From Poa pratensis (Eukaryota; Streptophyta; Magnoliopsida; Poales; Poaceae), in the NCBI GenBank assembly GCA_947311845.1, contig CAMZMU010000063.1, forward strand, positions 122,977,259-123,041,258: a DNA stretch of 64,000 nucleotides, read 5' to 3'. Below are positions 22,610 through 35,033 of this stretch, one piece after another; the stretch's first letter is position 1, and every line of letters starts with the position of its first letter. The notes under the pieces were generated by a model, which saw only the letters and a list, made by a program, of their open reading frames with translations, was not told the origin of the DNA and searched no databases. Position numbers and translations under genes: made by a program.

Positions 22610-24055
22610 GCAAGCTACTCTCTGAGCTTGCACCTAAATACATATGCATCTACTTTGATCAAATGATTTACTCTTAAGGCAATGGTTTACAAAACCTTTT
22701 CAAAAGTATATGGATATTATTTTGCCACCCTATGTAGAAATATAAGGTAGTTTATATAAAACTATAGGATGGGAAACAATGTTGTTTATTCAAAACTCCT
22801 TTGAAAATACTTGAGTGATTATGGAATACCGAGATGTCGGTGTTGAAGTGGAGAAATGGAGAATGGTGATGTTTATGAAAAATGCACAGTGTCCTAGTAC
22901 TATGACTACCAATCTTACCCTGTGCGACCACATTTACCCCATATGGGAACAGGGCTTAGTCATGTAGTTTGCTCTTATTAGTATGGGATACCTCATCGAC
23001 GGAGATCACTCCGTTATGCATGAGGGGATGGTCCGAGGACCTACCCCCTGACCCGGGTCCTCACACAAGTTGGTGGGGAGGATAGAAGGTTCCACCATAA
23101 ACCGCCGGACAAAACTATGAGTCCTCACACTTAGGGTTTCTGACGGGAAACTGGACTGAGTGTCGATGGAAAGTGTCATATGGGAAGGATCCTATACTAG
23201 CATGAGCAAATAAGAGGCTATGGTCGGTGGCTCAACTTCGCATACACCTGGTATGGCGGACGTGGCTGACACGATGAGTTACCGGATGATGTGGGCTAAA
23301 AGCGTGCTACCTCTGCAGAGGGTTAAAACTATTCGAATAGCCGAGTCCTCGGATATGGACAGTTGGGAGGCTGTCCTAAGACCATGTGCAAGTTTTTGAA
23401 AGACTTTGAGTTTTAAAAAGAAAATGAAGTGGAGAATGTTCCTTACACCTATACCAACGGATCGGTATGAGGTTGTTGGAGGAAGTGGACCATGACGGGC
23501 TATGGTCGGAAAAAGGAGGAGTTTTGGAGAAACAGATAAAATGGTGATTTCTTTAAAGATAGTTATAAAACTCTTCTTACCTTTTTCAATAAAGATATAG
23601 AGATGTTTTAAATAAATAAAAGTTGTAAATAAAATAAAACTAGTGCATACTCATGTTGGGGTAGTTTGCGAGTACATTCAAATGTACTCATATTGGTTTC
23701 GTCCCTGGCTATTGACCTAGCCAGACTACGAGGAGGAGCACTACGCCGAGCAGGAGTATGGCGACTTCTACGCAACTAAGGATCTCCACAAGTCAGCTGC
23801 CTGTCGGGTTGTCATCGTTAGAATATGATGTCTACTACGCCGTAGCTTCCGCTGATATTTTGGTTTGGCCCATGAAGGCACCTATGTAAGACTTGGTCTA
23901 AATGACCATTTATGTAAGACTTTTAATTCGGTATTGTAATGGATGTAAACTTTGGTATCCAATTCGGATTATGTGCAACGACAGACTGATCACGGGATCG
24001 TTGTGTTAAGCATAATCGGGTATTTCGGACAGCTAGTCCGGGGTCCCCACAGACT

Positions 24056-24068
24056 TGGTATCAGAGCC
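24056..24068 (+). other. Gypsy primer-binding site (initiator Met tRNA)
   Basis: TGGTATCAGAGCC four bases after the 5' LTR, complementary to initiator-Met tRNA. Confidence 0.92.
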
Positions 24069-24351
24069 ATCCTGACTTTAGGAAACCTTAGTTAGCATGG
24101 TCGTTAGACAAATGTTACAAAAGATTAATTTCTAAAAGAAAGGAGTGAAGTATTTTCGAAAACTGCTTATCTCCAATCCTCTTACTTATGCAAAATTTTA
24201 CTCTCATTAAATATTACATTTTCCCTTGTATCCTTAAAATTTTGCACACTTCTCATTAAGCTTAAAATTCGACTCACTTGTTGCCCTACTACATTTAAAA
24301 TTTTGATACACTTGTCACCTCACTAACTTAAAATTTTGTTAAAAATTGTAG

Positions 24352-25247
24352 ATGGCACTCCATTGGACCGAGTTCGTTCAGCTTGAGAAGGACAGCAAGC
24401 TGACGTTCGAGAGGGACTTGTTCGAGTTGAGCAAGCTGTTAGGTCGCCCCGCTCCAGAGTTCAAAGGAGCTCAGGTTGACGTTCACGGAGTCGGGAGACT
24501 GAGTTGGCTCATCGAGTCATCAGTTCGCAGGAACATCAAGTCCCCAGTTCCAGGACGATCATCTTCACCACCAAGGCCTCTATCTGGGTTGACGGTCTCT
24601 GTACTGCCGCACAGAGGTTGCTAGCCCGACTTTGTGAGGAGCACAAGACGGAGTTGGCAAACTCCCGTTTCCGGTTCTACGGGAGGCGCAACAGCGACGG
24701 ACACCCTACTCCTACCCTTTACCACCCGATGTTTGGGAGCTACATCCTGGACATGGAGCTCTTACTTCACTACACCCAGGATGATCTGATGCGCACTAAG
24801 GTTCAGCTTCACTTTGATCGCATCTCGCTTGTTGAGATTCGCGAGAATGAGGAGAAGCTGCTGGAGGAGAAGGTCGCTCTTCTCACGAAGAGGGCCCAGC
24901 TGAGGAGGACCATCGTGAAGCTCCGCAAGAAGGTGGCAGAGCAGGACCAGCTGATCGAGGAGCTAGAGCACCATACTGACGAGATGGAGGAGGAGGGCGA
25001 GGATCTCCGCAAGGAGAACAACGCTTTCCTCAGTGACGATGATGACTTCGTGGAGGAGATGGATTGTGAGGAGGAGGATGATGAGGAGGAGTTAGTTGAC
25101 GAGGAGGAGGAGCCACTCGAGGCAGTACTCGAGGACGAGGAGGAGGAGCCACTCGAGGCAGTTCTCGAGGACGAGGAGGAGGATCCCGAGGAGCCACCCT
25201 ACCAGTCAGATGCTGACGTGTTAGAGCTGGAGGTTCCACCTCAGTAG
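24352..25247 (+). pseudogene. Extra upstream ORF of the gypsy element: coiled-coil protein with acidic tail
   Basis: ATG at 24352 opens MALHWTEFVQLEKDSK; the frame shifts once near 24550 and continues to a stop at 25245-25247, roughly 297 codons in total. The N-terminal half has FELSKLLGRPAPEF and FTTKASIWVDGLCTAAQ. The middle is a predicted coiled coil (ENEEKLLEEKVALLTKR and on to EELEHH). The end is Asp/Glu-rich with two imperfect EEEPLEAVLEDE repeats. It lies between the PBS and gag, separated from gag by about 290 bases. It has no gag or pol motif, and the function is unknown. A diverged, broken counterpart exists in the LARD (11227-11989). Confidence 0.6.
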
Positions 25248-25540
25248 GCGAGTGACTTGATCACTACCGCAGGATTAGGTTGACCCCTATCGCTAGTCGA
25301 GTCGAAGTAGTGGTTCTTTTGGAAACCAGATGTTATGTATCTTAGATGTAGGTGATGTTGTAAGCTTGATGTTGTTGTGAACTCCTTGATGTGATGTTGG
25401 TAATATATAAGTATGTTTGTCTTTTGATCTGTGTGAAATATTTTCATATAATCCTTAAATTAATCAACCACTTGCGAGATCGTCTTTTCCCTTAGTCGAA
25501 CTTTTCTTTGCCTTGCCTCTTATACCCGGTGTGCTTCAGG

Positions 25541-26660
25541 ATGCCGCCCCGTCGTGCGGAAGGAGGAGCACCACCACCGGACCCAACCCCCGCCCAACTT
25601 CTCGCGCTTATCATGGAGGAACGTGAAAATGCCCGGCAAGAGCGCCAAGCTCATCTCGCTGCCCTACAGCAACTCGCAGCCGCTTATAACAACAACAACA
25701 ATAACAACAACAACAATGGTGGCAATGGCAATGGTGATGGAAACCAGCGATCCACCTTAGGCGATTTCCAGAAGACCAACCCACCCACCTATCCAAGGGA
25801 CTTCACCCCTGGAAGCCGATGATTGGCTTCGCACCATCGACAACAATCTGGAAGTTGCTGCTGTGGGAGAAAATGAGAAAGTGTTGTATGCAACCCACTA
25901 TCTCGCTGGACCTGCACGAGCTTGGTGGGAAACTACCAAGGCTCTCCAGCAAGCTGGTCATGTTATCAACTGGGCTGAGTTCCAGGAGAAGTTCCGCAAG
26001 AAGCATATTCCCAGCGGACTTATTGAGAGGAAGAAGGATGAGTTCCGCAGCTGAGGCAGGGAAGTAAGATGTGGTCGGTTATCTGATGAGTTTACCGACT
26101 TATCTCGGTATGCTCCTGATGACACCGACAGAAGAAGAAGATGGAGCGTTTCATGAGTGGACTTCATGATGAACTGCAGTGTGCTCTGGTTATCCATGAC
26201 TTCGTGATCTGGAGTCACTTGTGGACAAAGCCATCCAGCTGGAGACCAAGCGCAAGTCTATGTATGAAGGTCGCAAGAGGAGGATGAATGCTCAGGAAGG
26301 TTCGAGCAGCCAGAAGCCTCGTATCTTTCAGCAAAACCCCAGGCCTGCTTATCGTCCACCCCAAGCTCCACGCCCCAATTTCCCTAACCGCCCAAACAAC
26401 TTCAACCGCCCCAATGACAATAACCGTCCCGGAGGAAACTTCAACAACTTCACCCGCAATACCAATGTTGTCTGCTTTGAATGCGGCAACAAGGGTCACT
26501 ACTCCAGAGAATGCCCCAATCCCAAGAGGAATGTTCAGCGCCCCAATGCGCCGGCACCGAACAATGGTCAAGGCCGCAATGGAAATGGCAAGAATGCCGC
26601 ACCCCGCGGAAATGCTGCTGTTGCCAAGGGTCGTCTGCACCACATCAATGCTGAAGAAGC
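25541..26660 (+). pseudogene. gag: gag region of the gypsy element (frameshifted)
   Basis: ATG at 25541 (MPPRRAEGG). An Asn/Gly low-complexity stretch follows (about 25685-25745), then after a frame break near 25815 the gag core with THYLAGPARAWWE and WAEFQEKFRKKHIP. A further break follows 26050. A basic region and a CCHC zinc knuckle (CFECGNKGHYSREC, about 26472-26513) come next. Gag packages element RNA in virus-like particles. Two or more single-base breaks prevent translation as read. Order and motifs are those of plant chromovirus gag. Confidence 0.85.
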
Positions 26661-27069
26661 TCAGGATGCGCCAGATGTTGTGCTGGGTACGTTCCTTGTC
26701 AACTCAGTACCTGCAACTGTTCTGTTTGATTCTGGTGCTACCCATTCATTTGTTACCCAAGAATTTGTTGCTAAGGGAGGTTTAGTCGAGAGCCTCTTAC
26801 CCAAACCCATGGTCATCCAAATCCCAGAATCCACCGTAGAGACCAAGATGTTTTGCTCCGATGTACCCCTTGAGATCAAAGGAGAAAAGTTTCCAGTTAA
26901 CTTAATTGTTCTGGGAACCCAAGGCATCGATGTTATACTCGGTATGAATTGGTTAGCCAAGTACCATGGTCGAATTGACTGTGCCAGAAGAGCTGTATCC
27001 ATCACCACCGACAAAGAAGTAGAAGTGGAGTATGTGTCTGAAACCAACATCTCACCCAGGCTGCCATGA
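26661..27069 (+). pseudogene. Aspartic protease domain of the gypsy polyprotein
   Basis: The active-site motif DSGATHSFV begins at 26728, with VILGMNWLAKY further on, the usual second landmark of plant gypsy proteases. The frame is continuous with the zinc knuckle and stays open to 27069, then breaks before RT. The enzyme would cleave the Gag-Pol precursor. Confidence 0.85.
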
Positions 27070-27860
27070 GAGCATAGCTCGACCCCCTAGATGAGATCCG
27101 TGTTGTTCACCTATTCGAGATGTTTTCCCTGAAGAATTGCCTGGTATGCCGCCAGACCGGGATATTGAGTTCATAATTGAGCTTATCCCAGGAACAGCCC
27201 CTATATCCCAAAGCCTTATCGGATGAATCCGGAAGAACTGGTTGAGTTGAAGAAGCAGTTGGCAGATATGCTCAGCAAAGGACTTGTTCGTCCAAGCGCT
27301 TCACCTTGGGGATCACCCATTATTTTTGTGGACAAGAGAGACGGTACCACACGCCTGTGTGTGGATTATCGCAAGCTGAATGACGTGACCATTAAAAACA
27401 AGTACCCTCTTCCCAAGATCGAGGATCTGTTCGATCAAATGAACGGAGCCCGAGTCTTTTCCAAGATCGATCTTCGGACAGGTTACCATCAGTTGAAGAT
27501 CGAGAGACAGACATTCCCAAGACCGCCTTCACCACTCGTTACGGTTTGTTTGAATACACCGTGATGTCTTTTGGTCTGACCAATGCCCCAGCCTATTTCA
27601 TGAATCTCATGAACAAGATTTTCATGGAGTACCTCGACAAGTTCGTGGTAGTTTTCCTTGATGACATCCTTATTTATTCCAAGACCGAAGAAGAGCATGC
27701 TGAACACCTGCGTCTAGTTTTGGAGACCCTCCGAGAGCACCAGCTGTATGCCAAGCTTAGCAAGTGTGAGTTTTGGCTCAGTGAAGTGGCATTTCTCGGA
27801 CATGTTGTATCTGCCGGAGGAATTTCTGTGACCCGAGAAGATCCAAGCCATTGTTGACTG
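27070..27860 (+). pseudogene. Reverse transcriptase domain (frameshifted)
   Basis: Conserved blocks are visible in order: [36 protein letters not shown], then after a break near 27520 the [12 protein letters not shown] and [10 protein letters not shown] blocks; the catalytic DD is near 27660. All key residues are present, but the region is split over at least three frames (breaks near 27200, 27520 and 27840). Confidence 0.88.
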
Positions 27861-28439
27861 GTTATCCCCAACCAGTGTGACTGAAATCCGAAGCTTTCTC
27901 GGACTCGCCGGTTATTACCGCAAGTTCGTTGAAGGATTTTCCAGTATAGCCAAACCCATGACCCAACTGTTGAAGAAGGACAAGAAATTTGAATGGACTC
28001 AGAAGTGTGAAGATAGTTTCCAAGAACTGAAGAAGAGACTAACCTCAGCCCCAATCCTGATTATGCCAGACGTCACCAGAGTTTCGACGTGTATTGCGAT
28101 GCATCACGCCTCGGACTTGGTTGCGTTCTGATGCAAGAAGGCAAAGTTGTGTCGTACCTGTCCCGGCAGTTGCGACCGCATGAAGAGAATTACCCAACCC
28201 ATGACCTGGAGTTAGCTGCTGTTGTTCTTGCTCTTAAAACGTGGCGTCCCTATCTTGCGGGACATCGCTGTGAGATCTATACGATCATAAAGCTTGAAGT
28301 ATATTTTCACCCAGAAGAGTTGAACCTGCGACAGAGGAGATGGATGGAATTAATCAAGGATTATGATATTGGAATCCATTATCACCCCGGAAAGGCTAAT
28401 GTAGTTGCCGATGCCCTTAGTCGCAAACCTGCACCCTGA
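27861..28439 (+). pseudogene. RT thumb/connection and RNase H domain (frameshifted)
   Basis: The connection reads [16 protein letters not shown]. RNase H motifs follow after a break near 28085: [34 protein letters not shown] and the closing VADALSRK. The catalytic D of YCDAS, the E of HDLE and the D of VADALSRK are present. A stop follows at 28437-28439, and the integrase frame begins just after. Confidence 0.88.
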
Positions 28440-28444
28440 ATGCC

Positions 28445-29590
28445 TTGATCCAAGCCGAACAGCCAGCCTTGTTCAAAGAGTTCAAAGATTTTGGACTAGA
28501 ACTTGTTAGCCATGGTTATCTCGCCAATTTAGAGTTAACCCCAACCCTGATGGATCAAATCAAAGAAGCCCAAAAAGGTCATGAAAGCATTGAAGGAATT
28601 AGGAAGAAGATTTCCCTCGGCAAAGCACCCGGTTTTACCGAAGATGCTGAAGGAGTGCTGAAATTCAATGACCGTATCTGTGTGCCCAATGTCACGGAAC
28701 TTAAGGAGTTAATCCTGAAGGAGGCCCATGAGACCCCTTATTCAATCCACCCCGGCGGAACCAAAATGTACCAAGACCTTCGAGAAAGATTTTGGTGGCA
28801 TGGAATGAAGCGAGAGATTGGTTCATTCGTAGCCAAGTGTGATATCTGTCAGCGAGTCAAGGCTGAACATCAGCGACCCGCTGGATTGCTTCAACCTTTG
28901 AAAATTCCCGAGTGGAAGTGGGATGAGATTGGAATGGATTTTATTACCGGACTTCCAAGATCCAACCGAGGCCATGATTCAATCTGGGTCATCGTTGATC
29001 GACTGACCAAGGTTGCCCATTTTATCCTGTCAAGACCACCATACCGGAGCTCAGTTAGCAGACCTGTATATTTCCAGAATAGTGAGCCTGCATGGTGTGC
29101 CTAAAAGATTGTATCTGATAGAGGCACGCAATTCACCTCAAGATTCTGGAAATCCCTTCATGAAGCCCTCGGAACCAAGTTAGCATTTAGCACAGCTTAT
29201 CATCCCCAGACCGATGGCCAAACTGAGCGAGTGAACCAGATATTGGAGGACATGCTTCGCGCATGTGTTCTATCCTATGGTTCCAAGTGGGAAGATTGTC
29301 TTCCGTTTGCAGAGTTCTCGTACAACAACAGTTATCAGTCCAGTCTGCAAATGGCCCCTTTTGAAGCCCTTTACGGCAAGAAGTGTCGTACACCCCTGAA
29401 TTGGTCCGATACCGGAGAAAGCAAATTGTTCGGACCAGATACCCTCCGTGAAGCTGAAGAGCAAGTTCAGCTTATTCGTGAACGCCTCAAAACTGCCCAA
29501 TCCCGTCAGAAGAGTTACGCTGACACCAAGCGCCGTGACCTCACCTTCAACGTCGGAGATTATGTTATCTCCGAGTGACACCCCTTAAAG
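28445..29590 (+). pseudogene. Integrase domain (frameshifted)
   Basis: A zinc-binding region with HPGGTKMYQDL, WWHGMKR and CDICQRVKAEH is followed by the catalytic core. The first Asp is in GMDFITGLP (about 28931), the second in SDRGTQF (about 29117), and the Glu in TDGQTERVNQ (about 29215-29240). FEALYGKKCRTPL follows. Frame breaks occur near 29050-29110 and 29575. D-D-E residues look intact. In the family this enzyme inserts the cDNA and makes the 5-bp duplication. Confidence 0.88.
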
Positions 29591-29987
29591 GAATGCAGCG
29601 TTTCCATGTCAAAGGAAAATTAGCGCCAAGGTATATTGGACCCTTCAAGATCATTGCTCGTCGAGGAGAAGTATCCTATCAGCTGGAATTGCCCCAGGAG
29701 TTAGGAGATTATCATGATGTCTTCCACATTTCCTTGCTCCGGAAGTGTCTTGAAGTTCCTGACCAGCCTGATGTTTTCAAAAACATCGACCACCTCTCCA
29801 TCGACCTGAACCAAGACCTGACTTATCGTGAGAGACCCCTCAAGATTCTCGAAGAAGATGTTCGTGTTACCCGAAGACGCGCGATCAAGTTTACAAAGTC
29901 CAGTGGACTAACCACTCTGAAGAAGAAGCAACTTGGGAACGCGAAGATTATCTTAGAAGCGAATTCCCAGACCTCTTTAGTACCTAA
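29591..29987 (+). pseudogene. Integrase C-terminus with chromodomain
   Basis: [19 protein letters not shown] and [20 protein letters not shown] are in one frame. After a break near 29890 the next frame reads [17 protein letters not shown] and EFPDLFST before a stop at 29985-29987. The VQW...EATWE pattern is the chromodomain of Tekay/Del-type chromoviruses, thought to steer integration toward particular chromatin. This domain decides the lineage assignment. Confidence 0.85.
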
Positions 29988-30018
29988 GCCTAGCAAATCT
30001 CGGGACGAGATTTATTTT

Positions 30019-30030
30019 AAGGGGGGAAGG
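30019..30030 (+). other. Gypsy polypurine tract
   Basis: AAGGGGGGAAGG directly before the 3' LTR (30033); identical to the LARD's PPT at 13843-13854. Confidence 0.88.
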
Positions 30031-30032
30031 AT

Positions 30033-33000
30033 TGTAACATCCCAAAAATATTATCAGTATATTATTCCAAAAATGAGAGCCAACAAAAACTTTTGTTGAT
30101 TATTATGTGTTGTTTGTAAAATTGTTGCTTGTGGTAATTAATTCTTGTTGCTTGTGCTATTTAGTTCTTGCTAAATGTGTGTTGCTTGCTCTAAAGAAAA
30201 ACATGAATAAAAGAAGAGGAATAAAATAAAAGTTGAAACAAGAAAAATGAATGTGACATGTGTCACACAAATTCTCCAAGTGGGAAACTCAAATTGTTTC
30301 AAACAAAATTCAGAGTAATGGTATATGAAACCCCTCATTTGTATTCTTACTACTTATCTCTCCCAAATAATATTTTACACCTATTTTAAAATTCAAAAGT
30401 AAAAAAATTGAAATAAAACAAAATGCCATAATTAAAACCCTATGAAAGAAAATGATTCAAAACATTTTAGTTTGCAAAGCCAAATTTTGTGGAGCTTCTA
30501 CATGTTATGGGGAGGCCCCACAATTATTTGCAAATTTTTAAAATGTTTAAGTGCCCTAAATAAATCCTAGAAAAGCTACTGGACTAAAAAGAAATAAAGA
30601 AAAACAGAAAAGAAAAGGAGGCAGGGGGGTTTTGGCAAAAATGCCATCGTCTACCTCACCCCCTCGCCCCGACGCACACCGCCGTGTCGCCGTGGCACGC
30701 CTCGCCGTTTTCCTGGCCGCCCAGGGCCCCCCAGCCGCGCTCCTCGTGCCTCTGCGTCCTCTGCGGCCTCTGCACGCCGAGGAGAAGCCCCAGAGCACGC
30801 CCCCTTGCCCCAACGCCGCCCCTGTCCCCTCTGCATCGCCGTGGCGAGCTCACCGTCGCCGACCCAAATTAGCGCCCCTCCCTGCACCTCGACACGCAAG
30901 GCTCGAGCCAGAGCTTCTAGAACGCGTCCGGACCCCGGTAGACACCACGTCGCCACGATCCCCTGCACCTCCGCCGCGGAATCAAGAGAAAGGTCGCCTC
31001 GGGCGCGCCATGAACGTCGCCATGAACCGCGACCACCGTGGACCGCTCCCGCGCTATAAAAACCACCCCGAGCCCCTCTGGGAACTCCACACCACTCCCT
31101 CGACCTCTCCCTCGCTCCAATTTCACCGTGCACCGCCAGGAGGGCGGGCACTGCCGCAGCCACTGCCGCCGTCGAGGTCGAGCACGGCCGCGACGCCACA
31201 CTCTTTCTTTCTCTCATTTCTGGCCCGTACTCTCTTCCTTAGCGACACCGCACTCACCCGAGCCCTTTTTCCCTCTTTTTCGTGCACAGACGCGACCGCA
31301 GGAGCTCGCCGGAGTTCGTTGCCGTGGCCGTGGAAGTCCGACGCCTCGCCGTCGCCGCTACACGCCGTCCCAGCAAGTGCAACTCGCGCCACGACCTTCC
31401 CCGAGCCTCCGCCGTCGATTCGCGTCATCGCCGCCGTCTGCCGAGCCCTCTAGGTGAGGTTTCCATGCACCTCGCCGTCGCCGGAGCCACGGCGCCGCCC
31501 AGAAATGGTCGTCGCCGATGGACTCGAACGTGGCCGTTGGATCTTAATCCAACGGCAGCGTACCCCTTCGTTTAGATGTTAGGCTGACGCGCTGGCCCCA
31601 CCCGTCAGCGTTTTATTAATTTCCACGCGCGCACTGTGTCGCTGACGTGTAGGTCCCACTAGTCAGAAATCTGAACATTATCCATAACTCGAAATTCTGT
31701 TATTAAATTGAAATACTGAAAAACAGTACTGGACCTAACTTCAAAATTCAATATCTCGAGATTTAGGAATCCAAATAAATCAAACTCAATTGTTCTGGAA
31801 AGATTATGAAATTTTTAACCAACCCAAGTGGTCTCATGTCATTTAATAAAGTTAAAAAGTGTTATTAAAAATACTACAGAAGGTTTAAATTCTAAACTTG
31901 TTTGTTTCTGATACTCTGTTAGTCCAAATAATTCAAAACCAATTTTGCTAGCTTAGTACTGCCATGTATTAGCTTCCATAATTTTGGTAGAATTATTTGT
32001 GCAGTAGTATTTGTTTAGTATTAGTTGAAGTTTAAACACCCTTCTGCACTCAAACATTTAAATATGTTTAATGGTTAACCCAAATGAATTAGGACCAATT
32101 TTTTAGATCACATTTAGTCATGTTTAGTTACCCCTAAAAGGATATAATTTTAGGATCAAAAGAACTTAATTGGTAGCTAAAACTTGATTATTAAGTTACT
32201 GGATTCAAACAATTGTGTAGGAGTTTGGTAACTCCAATTGATCCAAATCAAATTGGGTTGTCTTCTACACATCAGTAGCTTTCTGTAGAAATTTAGTTTA
32301 TATTTTTGTGACCAACAGAACTCAGTTGTGCAATTAAACATGTTCCACAAGTTTCTGCCATAATTTTGGACATAAATAAATATTGTTTAGTTCAATTAAT
32401 TTGAAACCAAATTGTATTGTTTGATGTGTGCAGTAGCTATTTGTGATGTTTATGGTTGTTATGTTGAGATGATTGCTTGAGTAGTTTAGTGATTGGTTGT
32501 ATTTGTTTGTTTATTAATTAGACGAGAACGCTGTCGGATTTATCGAGGAAGGAGAGTTTGTTGAATCTGAAGATCAAGACCAAGTCCACTTTGCCGAGCA
32601 AGGCAAGCTACTCTCTGAGCTTGCACCTAAATACATATGCATCTACTTTGATCAAATGATTTACTCTTAAGGCAATGGTTTACAAAACCTTTTCAAAAGT
32701 ATATGGATATTATTTTGCCACCCTATGTAGAAATATAAGGTAGTTTATATAAAACTATAGGATGGAAACAATGTTGTTTATTCAAAACTCCTTTGAAAAT
32801 ACTTGAGTGATTATGGAATACCGAGATGTCGGTGTTGAAGTGGAGAAATGGAGAATGGGATGTTTATGAAAAATGCACAGTGTCCTAGTACTATGACTAC
32901 CAATCTTACCCTGTGCGACCACATTTACCCCCATATGGGAACAGGCTTAGTCATGTAGTTTGCTCTTATTAGTATGGGATACCTCATCGACGGAGATCAC

Positions 33001-34045
33001 TCCGTTATGCATGAGGGGATGGTCCGAGGACCTACCCCCTGACCCGGGTCCTCACACAAGTTGGTGGGGAGGATAGAAGGTTCCACCATAAACCGCCGGA
33101 CAAAACAATGAGTCCTCACACTTAGGGTTTCTGACGGGAAACTGGACTGAGTGTCGATGGAAAGTGTCATATGGGAAGGATCCTATACTAGCATGAGCAA
33201 ATAAGAGGCTATGGTCGGTGGCTCAACTTCGCATACACCTGGTATGGCGGGACGTGGCTGACACGATGAGTTACCGGATGAATGTGGGCTAAAAGCGTGC
33301 TACCTTGTAGAGGGTTAAAACTATTCGAATAGCCGAGTCCTCGGATATGGACAGTTGGAAGGCTGTCCTAAGACCATGTGCAAGTTTTTGAAAGACTTTG
33401 AGTTTTAAAAAGAAAATGAAGTGGAGAATGTTCCTTACACCTATACCAACGGATCGGTATGAGGTTGTTGGAGGAAGTGGGCCATGATGGGCTATGGTCG
33501 GAAAAAGGAGGAGTTTTGGAGAAACAGATAAAATGGTGATTTCTTTAAAAGATAGTTATAAAACTCTTCTTACCTTTTTCAATAAAGATATAGAGATGTT
33601 TTAAATAAATAAAAGTTGTAAATTAAAATAAAACTAGTGCATACTCATGTTGGGGTAGTTTGCGAGTACATTCAAATGTACTCATATTGGTTTCGTCCCT
33701 GGCTATTGGCCTAGCCAGAGTACGAGGAGGAGCACTACGCCGAGCAGGAGTATGGCGGCTTCTACGCAAACTAAGGATCTCCACAAGTCAGCTGCCTGTC
33801 GGGTTGTCATCGTTAGAATATGATGTCTACTACGCCGTAGCTTCCGCTGATATTTTGGTTTGGCCCATGAAGGCACCTATGTAAGACTTGGTCTAAATGA
33901 CCATTTATGTAAGACTTTTAATTCGGTATGTAATGGATGTAAACTTTGGTATCCAATTCGGATTATGTGCAACGACAGACTGATCACGGGATCGTTGTGT
34001 TAAGCATAATCGGGTATTTCGGACAGCTAGTCCGGGGTCCCCACA
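30033..34045 (+). repeat. Gypsy 3' LTR
   Basis: 4013 bp, near-identical to 20061-24051. Differences are mostly one-base indels (for example GGGAAACAATG versus GGAAACAATG near 32765) plus a block of about 24 bp at 30745-30775. GAACT at 34046-34050 is the right target duplication. Confidence 0.92.
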
Positions 34046-34078
34046 GAACTAAATCAAGAGCAGGAGGGGAAGACGTAC

Positions 34079-34350
34079 CTGATAGAATTCCCGAAGAAGT
34101 GCGACGGAGAACGAGAGCTGCGGCGGCGTGAGGAGCTCCGGCGGCGGCGGGATCAAAGCAACCCTTCGGCGGCACGAGGGACGAAGGCTCCAGGAGATGA
34201 GGAAGGCCTTGATCTCGGGGAAGAAGAAGGCTTGCACGTCGGTGGAGGGTGGAGGCGACGAGCGACGGCGGAGGGCGGAGGCGACGAGCGACAGCGGCAG
34301 AGCTCGAGACACGCAAGAGACGCGAGTACCCCCTCGCGTCTTCGATCCCG
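34079..34350 (-). other. GC-rich leader exon of Harbinger unit A
   Basis: Ends at a strong donor (ATCAG|GTACGTC). Arg/Ser/Pro/Ala-rich open frames occur but no domain. Near-identical copies lie at about 36187-36458 and 38287-38558. It is probably the 5' UTR or first exon of the transposon gene. It is separated from its transposase exon by the gypsy insertion. Confidence 0.5.
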
Positions 34351-34352
34351 TC

Positions 34353-34618
34353 CACTTCTTTGACTGTTCTTCGGCTTCTTCCTTGAACCACCAACAACAT
34401 TCTTTGCTTGCGCATGCTCCACTCGAGGCCTCACTTGAGCATTAGTACCTTCATCCAACATTTGAAGGTCATCATCAATCTCTTCCCTAGCAGTACTACC
34501 TTGAGGTCTCTCCATATCTTCGTCGCCATCGCTTTCAATTTCTGTCACATCTGATGGTGTAGGTGCCGAGGTCGAACTGGATGTGAAGTTGAAAGTTCGA
34601 GTAGCAATACTCCCTACA
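34353..34618 (-). pseudogene. Truncated Myb-like exon (unit B)
   Basis: Matches the first half of 4150-4676 (TFNFTSSSTSAPTPSD, ESDGDEDMERPQG, SRKKPKNSQRS) and then runs straight into the leader exon of unit A at TCCAC. The conserved C-terminal block is missing. This is the duplication breakpoint. Confidence 0.65.
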
Positions 34619-35033
34619 AAATGATAAGTAAGATGATAAGCAACTGAACCACAGAGAGGAGAGATGCTTTGAAGTGCCTTGTAAGAATAGTACAAGCTTA
34701 CCTTCATAGAGTTGTGCTAGTGATTCATAGAGAGGGAACGACTTGATGTTAAATCTCTTGATCCTTGTCCCAAATGACTACAAAAAGATGAGGAAACCAT
34801 GGTTAGCAAACATGTGACAATCATACACAAGCAACAATAGAATATCAAACATCCTACACCACTTACAACTTCTAAATTCTCCCAAAGATGTGGTTCAACC
34901 TCAATTTTGAACTCGGCTTCATTCTAGCCTGCTCCACTTTGGTTTTGAGCATTCTTTAGCATTCTATAATCTCTCTTTAAATCTCTCTCCACTTTGTCAC
35001 TTGATTTGAGAATCTTTGGATTTTGTCAAGGAA

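Larger units (their letters stand above)
20061..24051 (+). repeat. Gypsy 5' LTR
   Basis: 3991 bp, TG...CA. TATA box at 21060-21067, GC-rich leader up to a GT donor at 21458, AT-rich intron-like DNA to 22528, conserved 81-nt block 22529-22609, and a third conserved block beginning near 23725. The frames of 100-265 codons in the GC-rich part show no recognisable domain. Confidence 0.92.
20061..34045 (+). mobile_element. Ty3/gypsy chromovirus (Tekay/Del-like), 14.0 kb, coding region frameshifted
   Basis: LTRs 20061-24051 and 30033-34045 (TGTAACATYCC...CCCCACA) and a GAACT duplication at 20056-20060 and 34046-34050. It has a Met-tRNA PBS, a PPT, and an interior with an extra ORF, gag, protease, RT, RNase H, integrase and a C-terminal chromodomain in gypsy order. 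LTRs of about 4 kb with an integrase-linked chromodomain point to the Tekay/Del lineage. The LTRs are nearly identical apart from single-base indels and one extra block of about 24 bp in the 3' LTR (around 30745-30775), so insertion was recent. Yet the interior has at least eight frame breaks. Confidence 0.93.

Noticed and set aside
30651..31217. 188-codon minus-strand frame in the gypsy 3' LTR
   Set aside because: Shadow of GC-rich leader sequence. The 5' LTR copy is broken up differently and no motif is present.
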